This document shows positions 1-8,593 of a stretch of 64,000 bases of DNA, one piece after another. Each line of letters begins with the position of its first letter. Positions within the stretch are counted from its first letter, which is position 1. The notes under the pieces are model-generated. The model had not been told where the DNA came from. It did not search any database and worked only from the letters and a program-made list of their open reading frames with translations. This DNA comes from Herbiconiux sp. A18JL235 (GTDB taxonomy: Bacteria; Actinomycetota; Actinomycetes; Actinomycetales; Microbacteriaceae). The stretch covers positions 3,596,001-3,660,000 of the forward strand of contig NZ_CP162511.1 of NCBI RefSeq assembly GCF_040939305.1. Reading direction: 5' to 3'. Position numbers and translations under genes: made by a program.

Positions 1-1248
1 CATGTCGTTGGTGCCCTCGAAGACCGTCGGCTGCACGTAGAAACCGCCCGAGAGCTCACCGCCGAGGTCTGCCCTCTCACCGCCCGTGAGCAGGCGGGCG
101 CCGCCCTGCTTGCCGATGTCCATGTACGACAGGATCTTCTCGAGCTGGTCGTTCGAGGCCTGCGCTCCGATCATCGTGGAGGTGTCGAGCGGGTTGCCCT
201 GCTTCACCTTCGCCACCCGGTCGAGGCCGTCGGCGACGAAGCCGTCGTAGATCGAGCGCTGCACGAGCGCTCGCGACGGACAGGTGCACACCTCACCCTG
301 GTTCAGGGCGAAGAAGGTGAAGCCCTCGAGCGCCTTGTCGTAGAAGGAGTCCTTCTCGTCGGCGACGTCGGCGAAGAACACGTTCGGGCTCTTGCCGCCG
401 AGCTCGAGGGTGACCGGGATGAGGTTCTCGCTCGCGTACTGCATGATGAGTCGCCCGGTGGTGGTCTCGCCGGTGAACGCGATCTTGCGGATGTTCTTGT
501 GCGACGCCAGCGGAGCCCCGGCCTCGATGCCGAAGCCGTTGACGATGTTGAGCACGCCGGCCGGCAGCAGGTCTTCGATGAGCCCGAGCAGCACGTGGAT
601 CGACGCGGGGGTCTGCTCGGCGGGCTTCAGCACCACGCAGTTGCCCGCGGCGAGCGCCGGCGCCAGCTTCCAGACCGCCATGAGGATGGGGAAGTTCCAC
701 GGGATGATCTGCCCCACGACCCCGAGCGGCTCGTGGAAGTGATAGGCGACCGTGTCGTGGTCGAGCTCGGAGATGCCCCCCTCCTGGGCCCGGATGCAGC
801 CGGCGAAGTAGCGGAAGTGGTCGATGGCGAGCGGGATGTCGGCGGCGAGCGTCTCGCGCACCGGCTTGCCGTTCTCCCAGGTCTCGGCGACGGCGAGCAG
901 CTCGAGGTTCGCCTCCATGCGGTCGGCGATCTTGTTCAGGATGACGGCGCGCTCGGCGACGCTGGTCTTGCCCCAGCTCTCGAACGCTTTCCAGCCGGCG
1001 TCGACAGCCGCATCCACGTCGGCCGCCGTGCCGCGCGCGACCTCGGTGAAGACCTTGCCGGTGATCGGCGTGGGGTTCTGGAAGTACTGGCCGGAGGTCG
1101 GCGGCACGTAGCGCCCGCCGATGTAGTTGTCGTAGCGGGGTTTGAAGCTGACGACGGACCCCTCGGTGCCGGGGTTCGCGTAGACGGTCGAACCGGGCGC
1201 CGCGGGGGCTGCCTCGGCCTGGGTCTCGGGACGATCGATGATGGTCAT
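1..1248 (-). CDS. Aldehyde dehydrogenase, NAD-dependent (partial, C-terminus outside window)
   Basis: Oxidises an aldehyde (acetaldehyde-like substrates in the ExaC/AldA-type branch) to its acid with NAD. The 416 residues visible start [10 protein letters not shown] and run off the left edge. They contain the NAD-fold signature [10 protein letters not shown], the active-site glutamate region LELGGKSP and the catalytic cysteine in [11 protein letters not shown], so the catalytic core is intact. The family is about 500 residues, so roughly 90 are missing. AAGGAG lies six bases before the ATG, which settles the start. It diverges from the sugar-acid operon at 1405. Homologues are often paired with an AcoR-like GAF regulator, and one lies at 8594-9901. 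Family assignment is secure; the substrate is not shown. Confidence 0.93.
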   Translation of the reverse strand, partial: MTIIDRPETQAEAAPAAPGSTVYANPGTEGSVVSFKPRYDNYIGGRYVPPTSGQYFQNPTPITGKVFTEVARGTAADVDAAVDAGWKAFESWGKTSVAERAVILNKIADRMEANLELLAVAETWENGKPVRETLAADIPLAIDHFRYFAGCIRAQEGGISELDHDTVAYHFHEPLGVVGQIIPWNFPILMAVWKLAPALAAGNCVVLKPAEQTPASIHVLLGLIEDLLPAGVLNIVNGFGIEAGAPLASHKNIRKIAFTGETTTGRLIMQYASENLIPVTLELGGKSPNVFFADVADEKDSFYDKALEGFTFFALNQGEVCTCPSRALVQRSIYDGFVADGLDRVAKVKQGNPLDTSTMIGAQASNDQLEKILSYMDIGKQGGARLLTGGERADLGGELSGGFYVQPTVFEGTNDM

Positions 1249-1300
1249 GAGTGCTCCTTGTCGACGACGGTGTCGGATGCGCCGACGCTACGCCGCCGGA

Positions 1301-1320
1301 GGTTGCACCTCGTTGCATCC
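1301..1320. repeat. Imperfect inverted repeat upstream of the aldehyde dehydrogenase
   Basis: Two 7-base arms, GGTTGCA and TGCATCC, face each other across 6 bases with one mismatch. They sit 53 bases upstream of the aldehyde dehydrogenase start and just left of the divergent operon's -35 box. This could be a regulator site for the dehydrogenase, but nothing else in the sequence ties it to a protein. Confidence 0.3.
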
Positions 1321-1327
1321 TCCTTGG

Positions 1328-1357
1328 TTGACAGATGGTCAGACCAACGTCTACCGT
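1328..1357 (+). promoter_or_regulatory. Promoter of the sugar-acid operon
   Basis: A perfect -35 TTGACA (1328-1333) and a -10 TACCGT (1352-1357) are separated by 18 bases, predicting transcription start near 1364. The ribosome site AAGGAG at 1391-1396 precedes the GTG start at 1405. One operator lies in the -35/-10 spacer and a second just after the predicted start, an arrangement expected for repression. Confidence 0.7.
1334..1348. promoter_or_regulatory. FadR/GntR-type operator O1
   Basis: The core TGGTCAGACCA (1336-1346) is a perfect palindrome apart from its central base and fits the TGGTnnnACCA pattern of FadR-subfamily regulators. It lies between the -35 and -10 boxes. The regulator encoded at 2897-3634 is the obvious candidate to bind it. 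Confidence 0.7.
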
Positions 1358-1366
1358 TGTGCCATC

Positions 1367-1381
1367 GATGGTCTGACCATC
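1367..1381. promoter_or_regulatory. FadR/GntR-type operator O2
   Basis: GATGGTCTGACCATC is a 15-base palindrome with the same core as O1. The two centres are 33 bases apart, close to three helical turns, so two dimers would bind the same DNA face. It overlaps the predicted start of transcription. Confidence 0.72.
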
Positions 1382-1404
1382 AGCCATACGAAGGAGTAGA
1401 TACC

Positions 1405-2796
1405 GTGAACCTCTTCACGCTCATGCAGAAGCGCACCGCCGAGGCCGGCCCGATCCGCGTCGGTGTCATCGGCGCCGGCAAGTTCTCGTCGATGTTCCTC
1501 ACGCAAGCCGTCGGCAGCGACAACATCCACGTCGTCGGTGTCGCCGACATCGACGTGACGAAGGCCACGGCAGCCCTCGCCCGCACCGGCTGGCCCGCCG
1601 AGCGCTACGCCGCCGTCAGTCTCGACGAGGCACTCCGCACCGGCGGCACCGCGGTGATCGACAGCTCCGACGCCCTGCTCACCCACCCGCAGGTCGAGGT
1701 CATCCTCGAGATCACCGGCAATCCGCTGGTCGGCACGTACCACGCCGTCACCGCGATCGACAACGGCAAGCACGTCATCATGGTGAACGTCGAGGCCGAC
1801 TGCATGGTGGGCCCGCTGCTGCAGCGCCGCGCCCAGGCCGCCGGCGTCATCTACGCCATGGCCTACGGCGACCAGCCCGCCCTCATCTGCGAGCTCGTCG
1901 ACTGGTGCCGCACGGTCGGCTTCGACGTGGTGGCCGCCGGCAAGGGCACCAAGTACCTGCCCGAGTACAACTACTCCACCCCCGACACCGTGTGGAACTA
2001 CTACGGCTTCACCGACGAGCAGCTGGCCTCCGGCGACTACAACCCGAAGATGTTCAACTCCTTCCTCGACGGCACCAAGTCGGCGATCGAGATGGCGGCC
2101 GTCGCCAACGGCACCGGCCTGCTGCCGCAGGACGAGGGCCTGCTCTTCCCCGCCGCGAGCAAGGACGACCTGCCCACCGTCTTCCGCGAGAACCGCTTCG
2201 AGGGCGGCAGCCTCACCCGCCGCGGCACGGTCGAGATCGCCTCGAGCATGTACCGCGACGGCACCGAGGTGCCCGACAACCTGCGCTGGGGCGTCTACGT
2301 GACCTTCGAGGCCACCACCGACTACGCCGTGCAGTGCTTCGCCGAGTACGGCGTGCACACCGACGCCACGGGTCGGTACGGCTCGCTCTACCGTCCGTAC
2401 CACATGATCGGCCTCGAGCTCGGGGTGTCGATCGCCGCCGCCGTGCTGCGCGGCGAGGCCACGGGGTCGCCCACCGGCTTCCGCGGCGACGTGGTCACGA
2501 CCGCGAAGAAGGAGCTGCGGGCGGGCGACACGCTCGACGGCGAGGGCGGGTACACCGTCTTCGGCAAGCTCGCGCCCGCGCACCTCTCGCTCGAGCGCAA
2601 CGCCCTGCCGCTCGGCCTCGCGCACGGTGCGAAGCTCATCCGCGACGTGCCGAAGGACCGCACCGTGTCGTGGGACGACGTGGAGCTCGACGAGTCGCAG
2701 TTCGCCGTGCAGATCCGTCGCGAGCTCGAGGCGGAGTTCCGCGCCGAGCACGCTGCGGAGGCCCGGAGCACCCAGACCGCCCCGGCCGCGGTCTGA
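1405..2796 (+). CDS. COG4091-type NAD(P)-dependent oxidoreductase with SAF domain
   Basis: A 463-residue cytoplasmic protein. The N-terminus has a Rossmann fold (VGVIGAGKFSS, residues 19-29) of the homoserine-dehydrogenase-like type, and the C-terminal third resembles the SAF domain that makes databases mislabel such proteins as FlgA. COG4091 proteins are seen near acid-sugar or polyol catabolic genes; their exact reactions are mostly unassigned. Here the gene heads an operon with a regulator, a symporter and a DUF1537 kinase, so oxidation of a hydroxy acid before phosphorylation is a reasonable inference. The GTG start is fixed by AAGGAG eight bases upstream. No aldolase or decarboxylase follows, so the pathway is incomplete in this window. 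Confidence 0.85.
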   Translation: MNLFTLMQKRTAEAGPIRVGVIGAGKFSSMFLTQAVGSDNIHVVGVADIDVTKATAALARTGWPAERYAAVSLDEALRTGGTAVIDSSDALLTHPQVEVILEITGNPLVGTYHAVTAIDNGKHVIMVNVEADCMVGPLLQRRAQAAGVIYAMAYGDQPALICELVDWCRTVGFDVVAAGKGTKYLPEYNYSTPDTVWNYYGFTDEQLASGDYNPKMFNSFLDGTKSAIEMAAVANGTGLLPQDEGLLFPAASKDDLPTVFRENRFEGGSLTRRGTVEIASSMYRDGTEVPDNLRWGVYVTFEATTDYAVQCFAEYGVHTDATGRYGSLYRPYHMIGLELGVSIAAAVLRGEATGSPTGFRGDVVTTAKKELRAGDTLDGEGGYTVFGKLAPAHLSLERNALPLGLAHGAKLIRDVPKDRTVSWDDVELDESQFAVQIRRELEAEFRAEHAAEARSTQTAPAAV

Positions 2797-2810
2797 CCCG
2801 GCCCATCACG

Positions 2811-2829
2811 AAGGTCAGACCGGCAGACC
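2811..2829. promoter_or_regulatory. Third FadR-type operator, upstream of the regulator gene
   Basis: GGTCAGACC (2813-2821) repeats the core of O1/O2 and is followed by a second CAGACC half-site. It lies between the dehydrogenase stop and the regulator start, suggesting autoregulation. It is weaker than O1 and O2 because the outer bases do not pair. Confidence 0.5.
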
Positions 2830-2896
2830 ATGGAGACTACGATGGACGCATCAACTCGCCCGAGGGCGAGCCTGCGAACCGGGGAGTCGACACGAG

Positions 2897-3634
2897 GTGA
2901 GCGCCAACGATCCGTGGGAGCCGGTGCAACGGCTCCGCACCTACGAGCAGGTGATGGCGCAGATCGAGGAGCGCATCCTCGACGGGCGGCTGAAGGCGGG
3001 AGACACCCTGCCGAGCGAGCGCGACCTCGCGGTCTCGCTGGGCGTCTCGCGCCCGTCGCTCCGGGAGTCGCTGCGGGTGCTCGAAGCCCTCGGCGTGGTG
3101 GAGATCAGGCGGGGTGGCGAGGGCGGCGCGGTGCTCGTGCAGACACCGGGCTCCGGCATGGTCAACCTCCTGAAGCTGCAGATCGGACTCGCCCAGTTCT
3201 CCTGGAAGGACGTGCTGGAGACCCGACTCGCCCTCGAGGCGTGGAGCGTCGAGGAGGCCGCCTATCGATCGACTGACGCCGACCACCGCGAGCTCGCCGC
3301 CATCCTCGACCGCATGGACGACGCCTCCATCGAGGCCGGCGAGTTCAACCGGCTGGATGCCGCGTTCCACATGCGCATCGCCGAATCCACCGGCAACGCC
3401 CTCACGGCCCACTTCATGGGCTCGCTCCGCACCGCGATCCACCGCCAGATGGTGGAGATGTACGCGGAGCTCACCGACTGGCGGAGCACCGCCGTCACCG
3501 TGCGGCGCGAGCACCGCGAGATCCTCGAGCTGATCGAGGCCGGCGACGGCAAGGCCGCAGCACGCGCCGTGCAGGCGCACATCAGCGACTTCTACAAGAT
3601 CGGAGCGATCGACGGGCCTCCGGGCCCCGGATAG
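2897..3634 (+). CDS. FadR-subfamily GntR transcriptional regulator
   Basis: A 245-residue DNA-binding protein. The N-terminal winged helix-turn-helix spans about residues 14-80, with the GntR signature LPSERDLAVSLGVSRPSLRE. The C-terminal FCD effector domain has the usual acid/histidine ligand pattern (LDAAFHMRIAES, then HREILEL and QAHISDF). Such regulators bind TGGT-centre-ACCA palindromes and release DNA when a small organic acid binds. Matching palindromes occur at 1334-1348, 1367-1381 and 2811-2829, making this the likely local repressor. The start is GTG, reached through GGGGAG eleven bases upstream; no ATG is better placed. Confidence 0.92.
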   Translation: MSANDPWEPVQRLRTYEQVMAQIEERILDGRLKAGDTLPSERDLAVSLGVSRPSLRESLRVLEALGVVEIRRGGEGGAVLVQTPGSGMVNLLKLQIGLAQFSWKDVLETRLALEAWSVEEAAYRSTDADHRELAAILDRMDDASIEAGEFNRLDAAFHMRIAESTGNALTAHFMGSLRTAIHRQMVEMYAELTDWRSTAVTVRREHREILELIEAGDGKAAARAVQAHISDFYKIGAIDGPPGPG

Positions 3635-3660
3635 CGGGAAGCCTCCTCCCGGTCGATCAC

Positions 3661-3679
3661 GGACGAGAAGACCTCGTCC
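3661..3679 (+). other. Short hairpin between regulator and symporter genes
   Basis: GGACGAG and CTCGTCC form a 7-bp stem with a 5-base loop, 26 bases after the regulator stop. No T-run follows, so it may attenuate or stabilise the mRNA rather than stop transcription. Confidence 0.35.
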
Positions 3680-3705
3680 TATCAAGGGAGATAGAGACCA
3701 CCACC

Positions 3706-5037
3706 ATGACCACCATGACCACTTCCCAGGTGTCCCGGGCCCGCGACGGGTCGCCCGACAAACTGCGCACCGCCATCGGCTCGGCCGTCGGCACGACCAT
3801 CGAGAACTACGACTTCCTGGCCTACGGCACGGCCGCGGCGCTCTACTTCAACGCGGTGTTCTTCCACTCCGACGACCCGGCGATCGGCCTCATCCTCGGC
3901 TTCGCCACCTTCGGCGTCGGCTTCGCCGCCCGCCCGCTCGGCGGCATCATCGGCGGCTACCTCGGCGACAAGATCGGCCGGAAGCCCGTGCTCGTGGGCG
4001 CCCTGCTGATGATGGGGATCTCGACCGTCGCGATCGGCGCGCTGCCCACCTACGAGCAGGTCGGCCTGCTCGCCCCCATCCTCCTCACCCTCATCCGCAT
4101 CATCCAGGGTCTCGCCTTCGGCGCGGAGTGGGGCGGGGCCATCCTGATGACCTTCGAGCACGCGCCGTGGAAGCAGCGCGGCCGCTACACCGCCATCCCG
4201 CAGGCCGGCGTGCCGTTCGGCCTGCTGCTGGCGAACCTCGTCTTCCTCTGGTCGAGCACGTTCGACAGCGAGCTCGCCTGGCGACTGCCGTTCCTGTTCA
4301 GTGCCGTGCTCATCATCGCGGGCCTGATCATCCGCGCCAAGGTGTCGGAGTCGCCCGAGTTCGTCGACACCAAGACCGCCGGCCTCACCGTGAAGAACCC
4401 GCTCAAGGAGGTCTTCAAGAACGACTGGCGCACCATCCTCCGCGTCATCGCGCTGCGCCTCGCCGAATCGGGCGGCTTCTACGTGATCGTCACGTTCATG
4501 CTGTCGTACCTCACGAGCGGCGACGAGCCGCTGGCCGAGCGCTCCACCGCCCTCACGGGCCTCATCGTGGCGGCGGCGATCGGCATCGTCACCACCATGC
4601 TGTTCGGCAGGCTCTCGGATGCCATCGGGCGCAAGCCCGTCTACCTCGTGGGCTCGATCCTGGTGATGGTGTTCGCGTTCCCGATGTTCCTGCTGGTGAA
4701 CACCGGGGTGCCGATCCTCATCATCCTCGTCTACATCATCGGCATGGCGATCATCCACGACATGCTGGCCGGCACCCAGGGCGCCTGGTTCTCGGAGCTG
4801 TTCTCCACCAACACCCGTTCCTCGGGCGCCTCGATCGGCTACCAGTTCTCCGCGGCGATCTCGGGCTTCATCCCGCTGATCGCCACGGCCGTCGCCATCC
4901 CGCTCGGCTGGGGCGGTGTCGCGCTCGTCTACCTGGGCGTGGGCCTCCTCGGCGTCATCGGCACGCTGGTGACCCGCGAGACCTGGGGCAAGGCCAAGCG
5001 CGACGAGGTCGACGCCTTCATCAGGAGCGGCGCATGA
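3706..5037 (+). CDS. MFS symporter, metabolite:H+ symporter (MHS) family
   Basis: A 443-residue inner-membrane transporter with about 12 predicted segments. The MHS family (ShiA, KgtP, ProP, CitA) imports organic acids or zwitterions with protons. Family features visible are IENYDFLAYG at the start of helix 1, the loop GYLGDKIGRKPVL after helix 2, and the second-half loop GRLSDAIGRKPVYL. It overlaps the DUF1537 kinase by four bases (ATGA), so its substrate is probably the acid used by the kinase and dehydrogenase. AGGGAG lies 15 bases before the first ATG and 24 before the second at 3715, so the first is preferred although spacing is long. Confidence 0.9.
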   Translation: MTTMTTSQVSRARDGSPDKLRTAIGSAVGTTIENYDFLAYGTAAALYFNAVFFHSDDPAIGLILGFATFGVGFAARPLGGIIGGYLGDKIGRKPVLVGALLMMGISTVAIGALPTYEQVGLLAPILLTLIRIIQGLAFGAEWGGAILMTFEHAPWKQRGRYTAIPQAGVPFGLLLANLVFLWSSTFDSELAWRLPFLFSAVLIIAGLIIRAKVSESPEFVDTKTAGLTVKNPLKEVFKNDWRTILRVIALRLAESGGFYVIVTFMLSYLTSGDEPLAERSTALTGLIVAAAIGIVTTMLFGRLSDAIGRKPVYLVGSILVMVFAFPMFLLVNTGVPILIILVYIIGMAIIHDMLAGTQGAWFSELFSTNTRSSGASIGYQFSAAISGFIPLIATAVAIPLGWGGVALVYLGVGLLGVIGTLVTRETWGKAKRDEVDAFIRSGA

Positions 5038-6347
5038 AGACGATCGTCCTCGACGACGACCCCACCGGCACGCAGTCGGCGACGGGCGTGACCGTGCTTC
5101 TGGAGTGCGACGCCGAGCTGCTCGAGGCGGCGCTCCGGCGAAGCGACAGCGTGTACGTGCAGACGAACAGCCGGGCGCTGCCCGAGGCGGAGGCGGTGGC
5201 GCTGGTCACGCGCATCCGTGCCGAGGGGGAGGAGGCCGCGCGGCGGCTCTCCGCCCCCGTGCGGTTCGTGCTGCGGGGCGACTCGACGCTGCGGGGTCAC
5301 GTGTTCGCGGAGACCGAGGTGTTCCTCCGCGAGGCGGCCGCCGCGGGCGCTCAGGATGCTGCGGACGGCAGCGGTTCGGACGCCGTGATGCTCTTCGTCC
5401 CCGCCTTCCCCGAGGGCGGCCGCACCACGGTCGACGGTGTGCACCTCGTGCGTGTCGGCGACGAGGTGCTGCCGGCGCACCGCACGGAGTACGCCGACGA
5501 CCCGGTGTTCCCGTTCTCGACGGGTGTGCTGGCCGACTACGTCGCGGAGAAGTCGGGTCGCCCGGCCGTCACGGTGCCGCTCGCCGTCGTGCGGGCGGGA
5601 GGCACGGCCGCAGCGCTGGCCGAAGCCCCGGCGGGCGCCGTGGTGCTGCCCGACGCCGAGACCGCCGCCGACGTCGCGGCGATCGCCGCGGCGGTCGACG
5701 AGGCCACCGCGGCCGGCACCCGCGTGGTGGTGCGCTCGGCCGCACCCCTCGCCGCCGCGCTGGCGGGGGTGACCAGCGCGGGCCTGCTCGAGCTGCCGCT
5801 CGTCCCCCGCGCCGCGGCCACGCTGCTCGTCTGCGGCTCACACACCGCGGGAGCCACCGCTCAGCTCGCCCACGTCGAGCGGGCCTGGGGTGCGCCCGCG
5901 GTGGTCGACACGGCTGCGGCACTCGAGGATGCCCCGGCAGCCGGCCGCGCCGCCGGTCGGGCCGTGCTCGCTCAGCTCGAGAGCCGCCCCCTCGGCATCG
6001 TCACCACCGAACGCCGGCGCTCCCTCGATCACGGCACCCTCGACCACGGCGAGCGCGTGATGACCGCACTCACCACCGCGGTGCGCGAGGTGCTGCCCCA
6101 CGTCGAGGTGGTGGTGTCGAAGGGGGGCATCACCTCCGCCGAGGTCGCCCGCACGGGCATCGGCGCCACCTCGGCGCTCGTGCTCGGCCAGGTGCTGCCG
6201 GGCGTCTCGGTGTGGTCGATGCGCGCTCACGACGACCGCGAGATCCTCTACGTCGTCGTTCCCGGCAACGTCGGAACCCCCGACACGCTCACCCGGGTGC
6301 TCGACGCCGTCTCCCTCACCTCCCCCTCGGCTGACGCTCCCCGGTAG
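5034..6347 (+). CDS. Four-carbon acid-sugar kinase family protein (DUF1537)
   Basis: A 437-residue kinase of the DUF1537 family, whose known members phosphorylate threonate, erythronate and related acid sugars with ATP. The N-terminal motif DDDPTGTQ (residues 7-14) and the C-terminal nucleotide-binding motif SKGGITSAEVA are both present, and length is normal. The ATG overlaps the symporter stop (ATGA) with AGGAG seven bases upstream. Characterised pathways need a dehydrogenase and then an aldolase/decarboxylase or PdxA2; only the dehydrogenase is local. The actual substrate cannot be read from sequence. Confidence 0.92.
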   Translation: MKTIVLDDDPTGTQSATGVTVLLECDAELLEAALRRSDSVYVQTNSRALPEAEAVALVTRIRAEGEEAARRLSAPVRFVLRGDSTLRGHVFAETEVFLREAAAAGAQDAADGSGSDAVMLFVPAFPEGGRTTVDGVHLVRVGDEVLPAHRTEYADDPVFPFSTGVLADYVAEKSGRPAVTVPLAVVRAGGTAAALAEAPAGAVVLPDAETAADVAAIAAAVDEATAAGTRVVVRSAAPLAAALAGVTSAGLLELPLVPRAAATLLVCGSHTAGATAQLAHVERAWGAPAVVDTAAALEDAPAAGRAAGRAVLAQLESRPLGIVTTERRRSLDHGTLDHGERVMTALTTAVREVLPHVEVVVSKGGITSAEVARTGIGATSALVLGQVLPGVSVWSMRAHDDREILYVVVPGNVGTPDTLTRVLDAVSLTSPSADAPR

Positions 6348-6389
6348 CGCTCCGGGAATGACGGATGCGCGACCCGGCTTGCAGAGAGC

Positions 6390-7298
6390 ATGACCACCCT
6401 CGGCACTCCAGACGACGCACTCGGCGAGCTGCTCGCCCGGCTGCGCTGGACGGCGACCTCGACCGACGAGTCGCGGCTCGGCCGTGGCGACCGGGTCGCC
6501 CACGACGGCGACTCCGTGACCCTTCACCAGGTGCTCGCCGGGTCGGTGCGGGTCGACCGCGACGGCCGTGCCGTCGAAATCGCGGCCGGCGACCTGCTGC
6601 TGCTCACCCGAGGCGGCGCCCACACCGTGACCGCCTGCGACGACGCCGCGCTGTTCACGGTCGAGCTGCGCCTCGACGACGGCGCTTCGGCCATCGCGGC
6701 GGCCCTTCCCGAGATGCTCGTGACCTGCTGCTTCCTGGTGCGCGAGCCGCTCATCGCCCAGCTCCTCGAACTCATGCGCGAGGAGCGCGGAGCCGGAAGG
6801 CCGGGCGCGGCCGCCATGACGACGGCGCTCGCGAACGTGGTCGCGGCAGCAGCCATCCGGGCCTGGATCGAGAGCGGATGCGCCGACCCGTCGAGCTGGC
6901 TGGTCACCCTCCGCGACCCCCACATCGCCCGTGCCGTGGAGGCGATGCACGCCGAGCCCGGGCGGCACTGGTCGGTGGAGGGGCTCGCACGGCTGGCGCG
7001 GTCGTCGCGCTCGAGCTTCTCGGAGCGGTTCCGTGCCACGGTGGGCGAGCCGCCGCTACGGTATCTGGCGCGCATCCGGATGGACCGCGCGAAGGAGCTG
7101 CTGGGTCGCGAGCGGTGGAGCGTGGGGCAGACGGCCTCGGTGCTCGGGTACTGCTCCGAGGTCGCCTTCAGCCGAGCCTTCCGCCGCCACGCCGGCGACT
7201 CGCCCTCGGCGTGGCGGCAGCGCGCGCTCGAGGCGGGTGCCGCGCGCCCGCAGTCGCCGTCGCCGTCGCCGTCGCCGTCGTCGCTCAGCGGCTCCTGA
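6390..7298 (+). CDS. AraC-family transcriptional regulator (cupin_6 + HTH_18)
   Basis: A 302-residue regulator. Residues 1-170 form the cupin-like AraC-binding domain, and the C-terminal 100 residues carry two helix-turn-helices (SVEGLARLARSSRSSFSERF and VGQTASVLGYCSEVAFSRAF). This architecture is common next to small MFS exporters or aldehyde-metabolism genes. It converges on, and overlaps by 14 bases, the MFS gene at 7285. The last dozen residues are an SPSPSPSPSS tail made by a hexanucleotide repeat. No good ribosome site precedes the ATG (only AGAGAG). Confidence 0.88.
   Translation: MTTLGTPDDALGELLARLRWTATSTDESRLGRGDRVAHDGDSVTLHQVLAGSVRVDRDGRAVEIAAGDLLLLTRGGAHTVTACDDAALFTVELRLDDGASAIAAALPEMLVTCCFLVREPLIAQLLELMREERGAGRPGAAAMTTALANVVAAAAIRAWIESGCADPSSWLVTLRDPHIARAVEAMHAEPGRHWSVEGLARLARSSRSSFSERFRATVGEPPLRYLARIRMDRAKELLGRERWSVGQTASVLGYCSEVAFSRAFRRHAGDSPSAWRQRALEAGAARPQSPSPSPSPSSLSGS
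7253..7282. repeat. GTCGCC hexanucleotide tandem repeat
   Basis: Four perfect GTCGCC copies (7253-7276) plus one GTCGTC copy encode the Ser-Pro tail of the AraC regulator just before it overlaps the opposing MFS gene. Copy-number changes would be in frame and alter tail length only. Confidence 0.8.
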
Positions 7299-8496
7299 GC
7301 GAGCTCAGCAGCACCCCGCCCACGACGGCGGAGACACCCCCGGCGATCAGCGCGAGCTGCACCCCCACAGAGTCGACGAGCACCCCGCCCACCACCGCCC
7401 CGGCCGCGATGGCGAGCTGGAAGGCGGCGACCTGCAGCCCTCCGACGCTCTCGAGCCGGTCGGGCGCCGAGCGCGCCAGCCAGGTCTGCAGCGTCGTGGG
7501 CACTCCGCCGAAGGCGAAACCCCACAGCGCGACCGCCGCGACGACGCTCACCGGGGCTCCGCCCGAGAGGGCGAAGACCGCCATCGCCGCCCCGAGCAGG
7601 GTGGGGAACACGAGGATGGCGGTGCGCATCCGACGGTCGACCAGCGGCCCCGCGACGAGGTTCCCGACGAAGGCGGCGACGCCGTAGACAAGCAGCAGGG
7701 TCGCAAGGCCCGAGGCGTCGAAGCCCGCGATCGTCTGGGCGGCCGGGTTGATGTAGGTGAAGCCCGTGAAGTGCCCCGCGGCCACGAACGCCGTGGCGAC
7801 GAGCCCGAGCACCACGAGCCGGGAGCGCAGCGCGCCGCCGAGCTGGCGGAGGCCCGGGGCACCGGCCGGTGCGAGCGACGGCAGCACGATGAGCTGCACG
7901 GCGAGGGCGGCGAGACCGACGCCGGCCGCGAGCAGGAAGACCGCACGCCACCCCCAGAGCTCGCTCAGCCACGCGCCGAGCGGGATGGCCGCGACCGTCG
8001 CGAGCGAGACCCCCGTGTTCACCACCGTCATCGCGCGGCCGAGCCGCTCCGGGGCGACGAGCTGGGCGGTCATGGCGATCGCGAGCGCCCAGAACCCGCC
8101 GATGGCGATGCCGATGAGGATGCGCGCGGCGAGCAGCACCGGGTAGTTCGGCGCCACCGCGACGAGCACCGAAGAGGCGATGGCGAGCGTGGTGAGCCCG
8201 AGCATCACGAGCCGGCGGTCGATGCGCGGCAGCACCACAGGCAGGGCGAGGCCGGCCACGGCGGCGACCAGGGCCGTGACCGTGACGGACTGCCCGGCGA
8301 CCCCCTCGCTCACCCCGAGATCGGCGGCCATCGTGGTGAGGAGGCTTGCCGGGAGGAACTCGGCCATGACGAGGGCGAAGACGCCGAGTCCGAGCGAGGC
8401 CACGCCCGCCCAGGAGTCTCGGCGGCCGGCGGCGAGCGGATGCGCGGTGCCGGCGAGAGGAACGGAACGGGTGTCTGTGCTCATGAGAGGGGTCAA
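7285..8496 (-). CDS. MFS exporter, DHA1-type (AraJ/NepI/PbuE-like)
   Basis: A 403-residue 12-helix transporter of the sugar/purine-efflux or drug-efflux DHA1 type. Helix 1 carries FALVMAEFLPASLLTTMAAD, the helix 2/3 loop is PRIDRRLVMLG, and motif C in helix 5 reads NTGVSLATVAAIPLGAWL. Export of a toxic metabolite is the usual role; the substrate is unknown. The TTG at 8496 has GGAGG eight bases upstream, whereas the ATG at 8484 would be 20 bases from it, so TTG is chosen. Confidence 0.87.
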   Translation of the reverse strand: MTPLMSTDTRSVPLAGTAHPLAAGRRDSWAGVASLGLGVFALVMAEFLPASLLTTMAADLGVSEGVAGQSVTVTALVAAVAGLALPVVLPRIDRRLVMLGLTTLAIASSVLVAVAPNYPVLLAARILIGIAIGGFWALAIAMTAQLVAPERLGRAMTVVNTGVSLATVAAIPLGAWLSELWGWRAVFLLAAGVGLAALAVQLIVLPSLAPAGAPGLRQLGGALRSRLVVLGLVATAFVAAGHFTGFTYINPAAQTIAGFDASGLATLLLVYGVAAFVGNLVAGPLVDRRMRTAILVFPTLLGAAMAVFALSGGAPVSVVAAVALWGFAFGGVPTTLQTWLARSAPDRLESVGGLQVAAFQLAIAAGAVVGGVLVDSVGVQLALIAGGVSAVVGGVLLSSLRSR

Positions 8497-8593
8497 CGCG
8501 CCGGCCTCCGCGGTCGATGCGACCGATCGTCGCCCGCAGCGTGCCGATCGTCCGGAGTCGGGGTCACGCCGCGCGCGGGCTGCGGCCTCCGCC

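Noticed and set aside
1351..2751. 466-codon open frame antisense to the SAF-domain dehydrogenase
   Set aside because: Val/Gly/His-rich shadow with no motifs; the plus strand has promoter, operators, ribosome site and a recognisable family.
5437..5922. Arg/Pro-rich open frames within the DUF1537 gene
   Set aside because: Typical GC-rich alternate-frame artefacts inside a well-supported coding sequence.
7253..7282. CRISPR-like or VNTR array
   Set aside because: Only five hexamer units inside a coding sequence; no spacers and no array structure.
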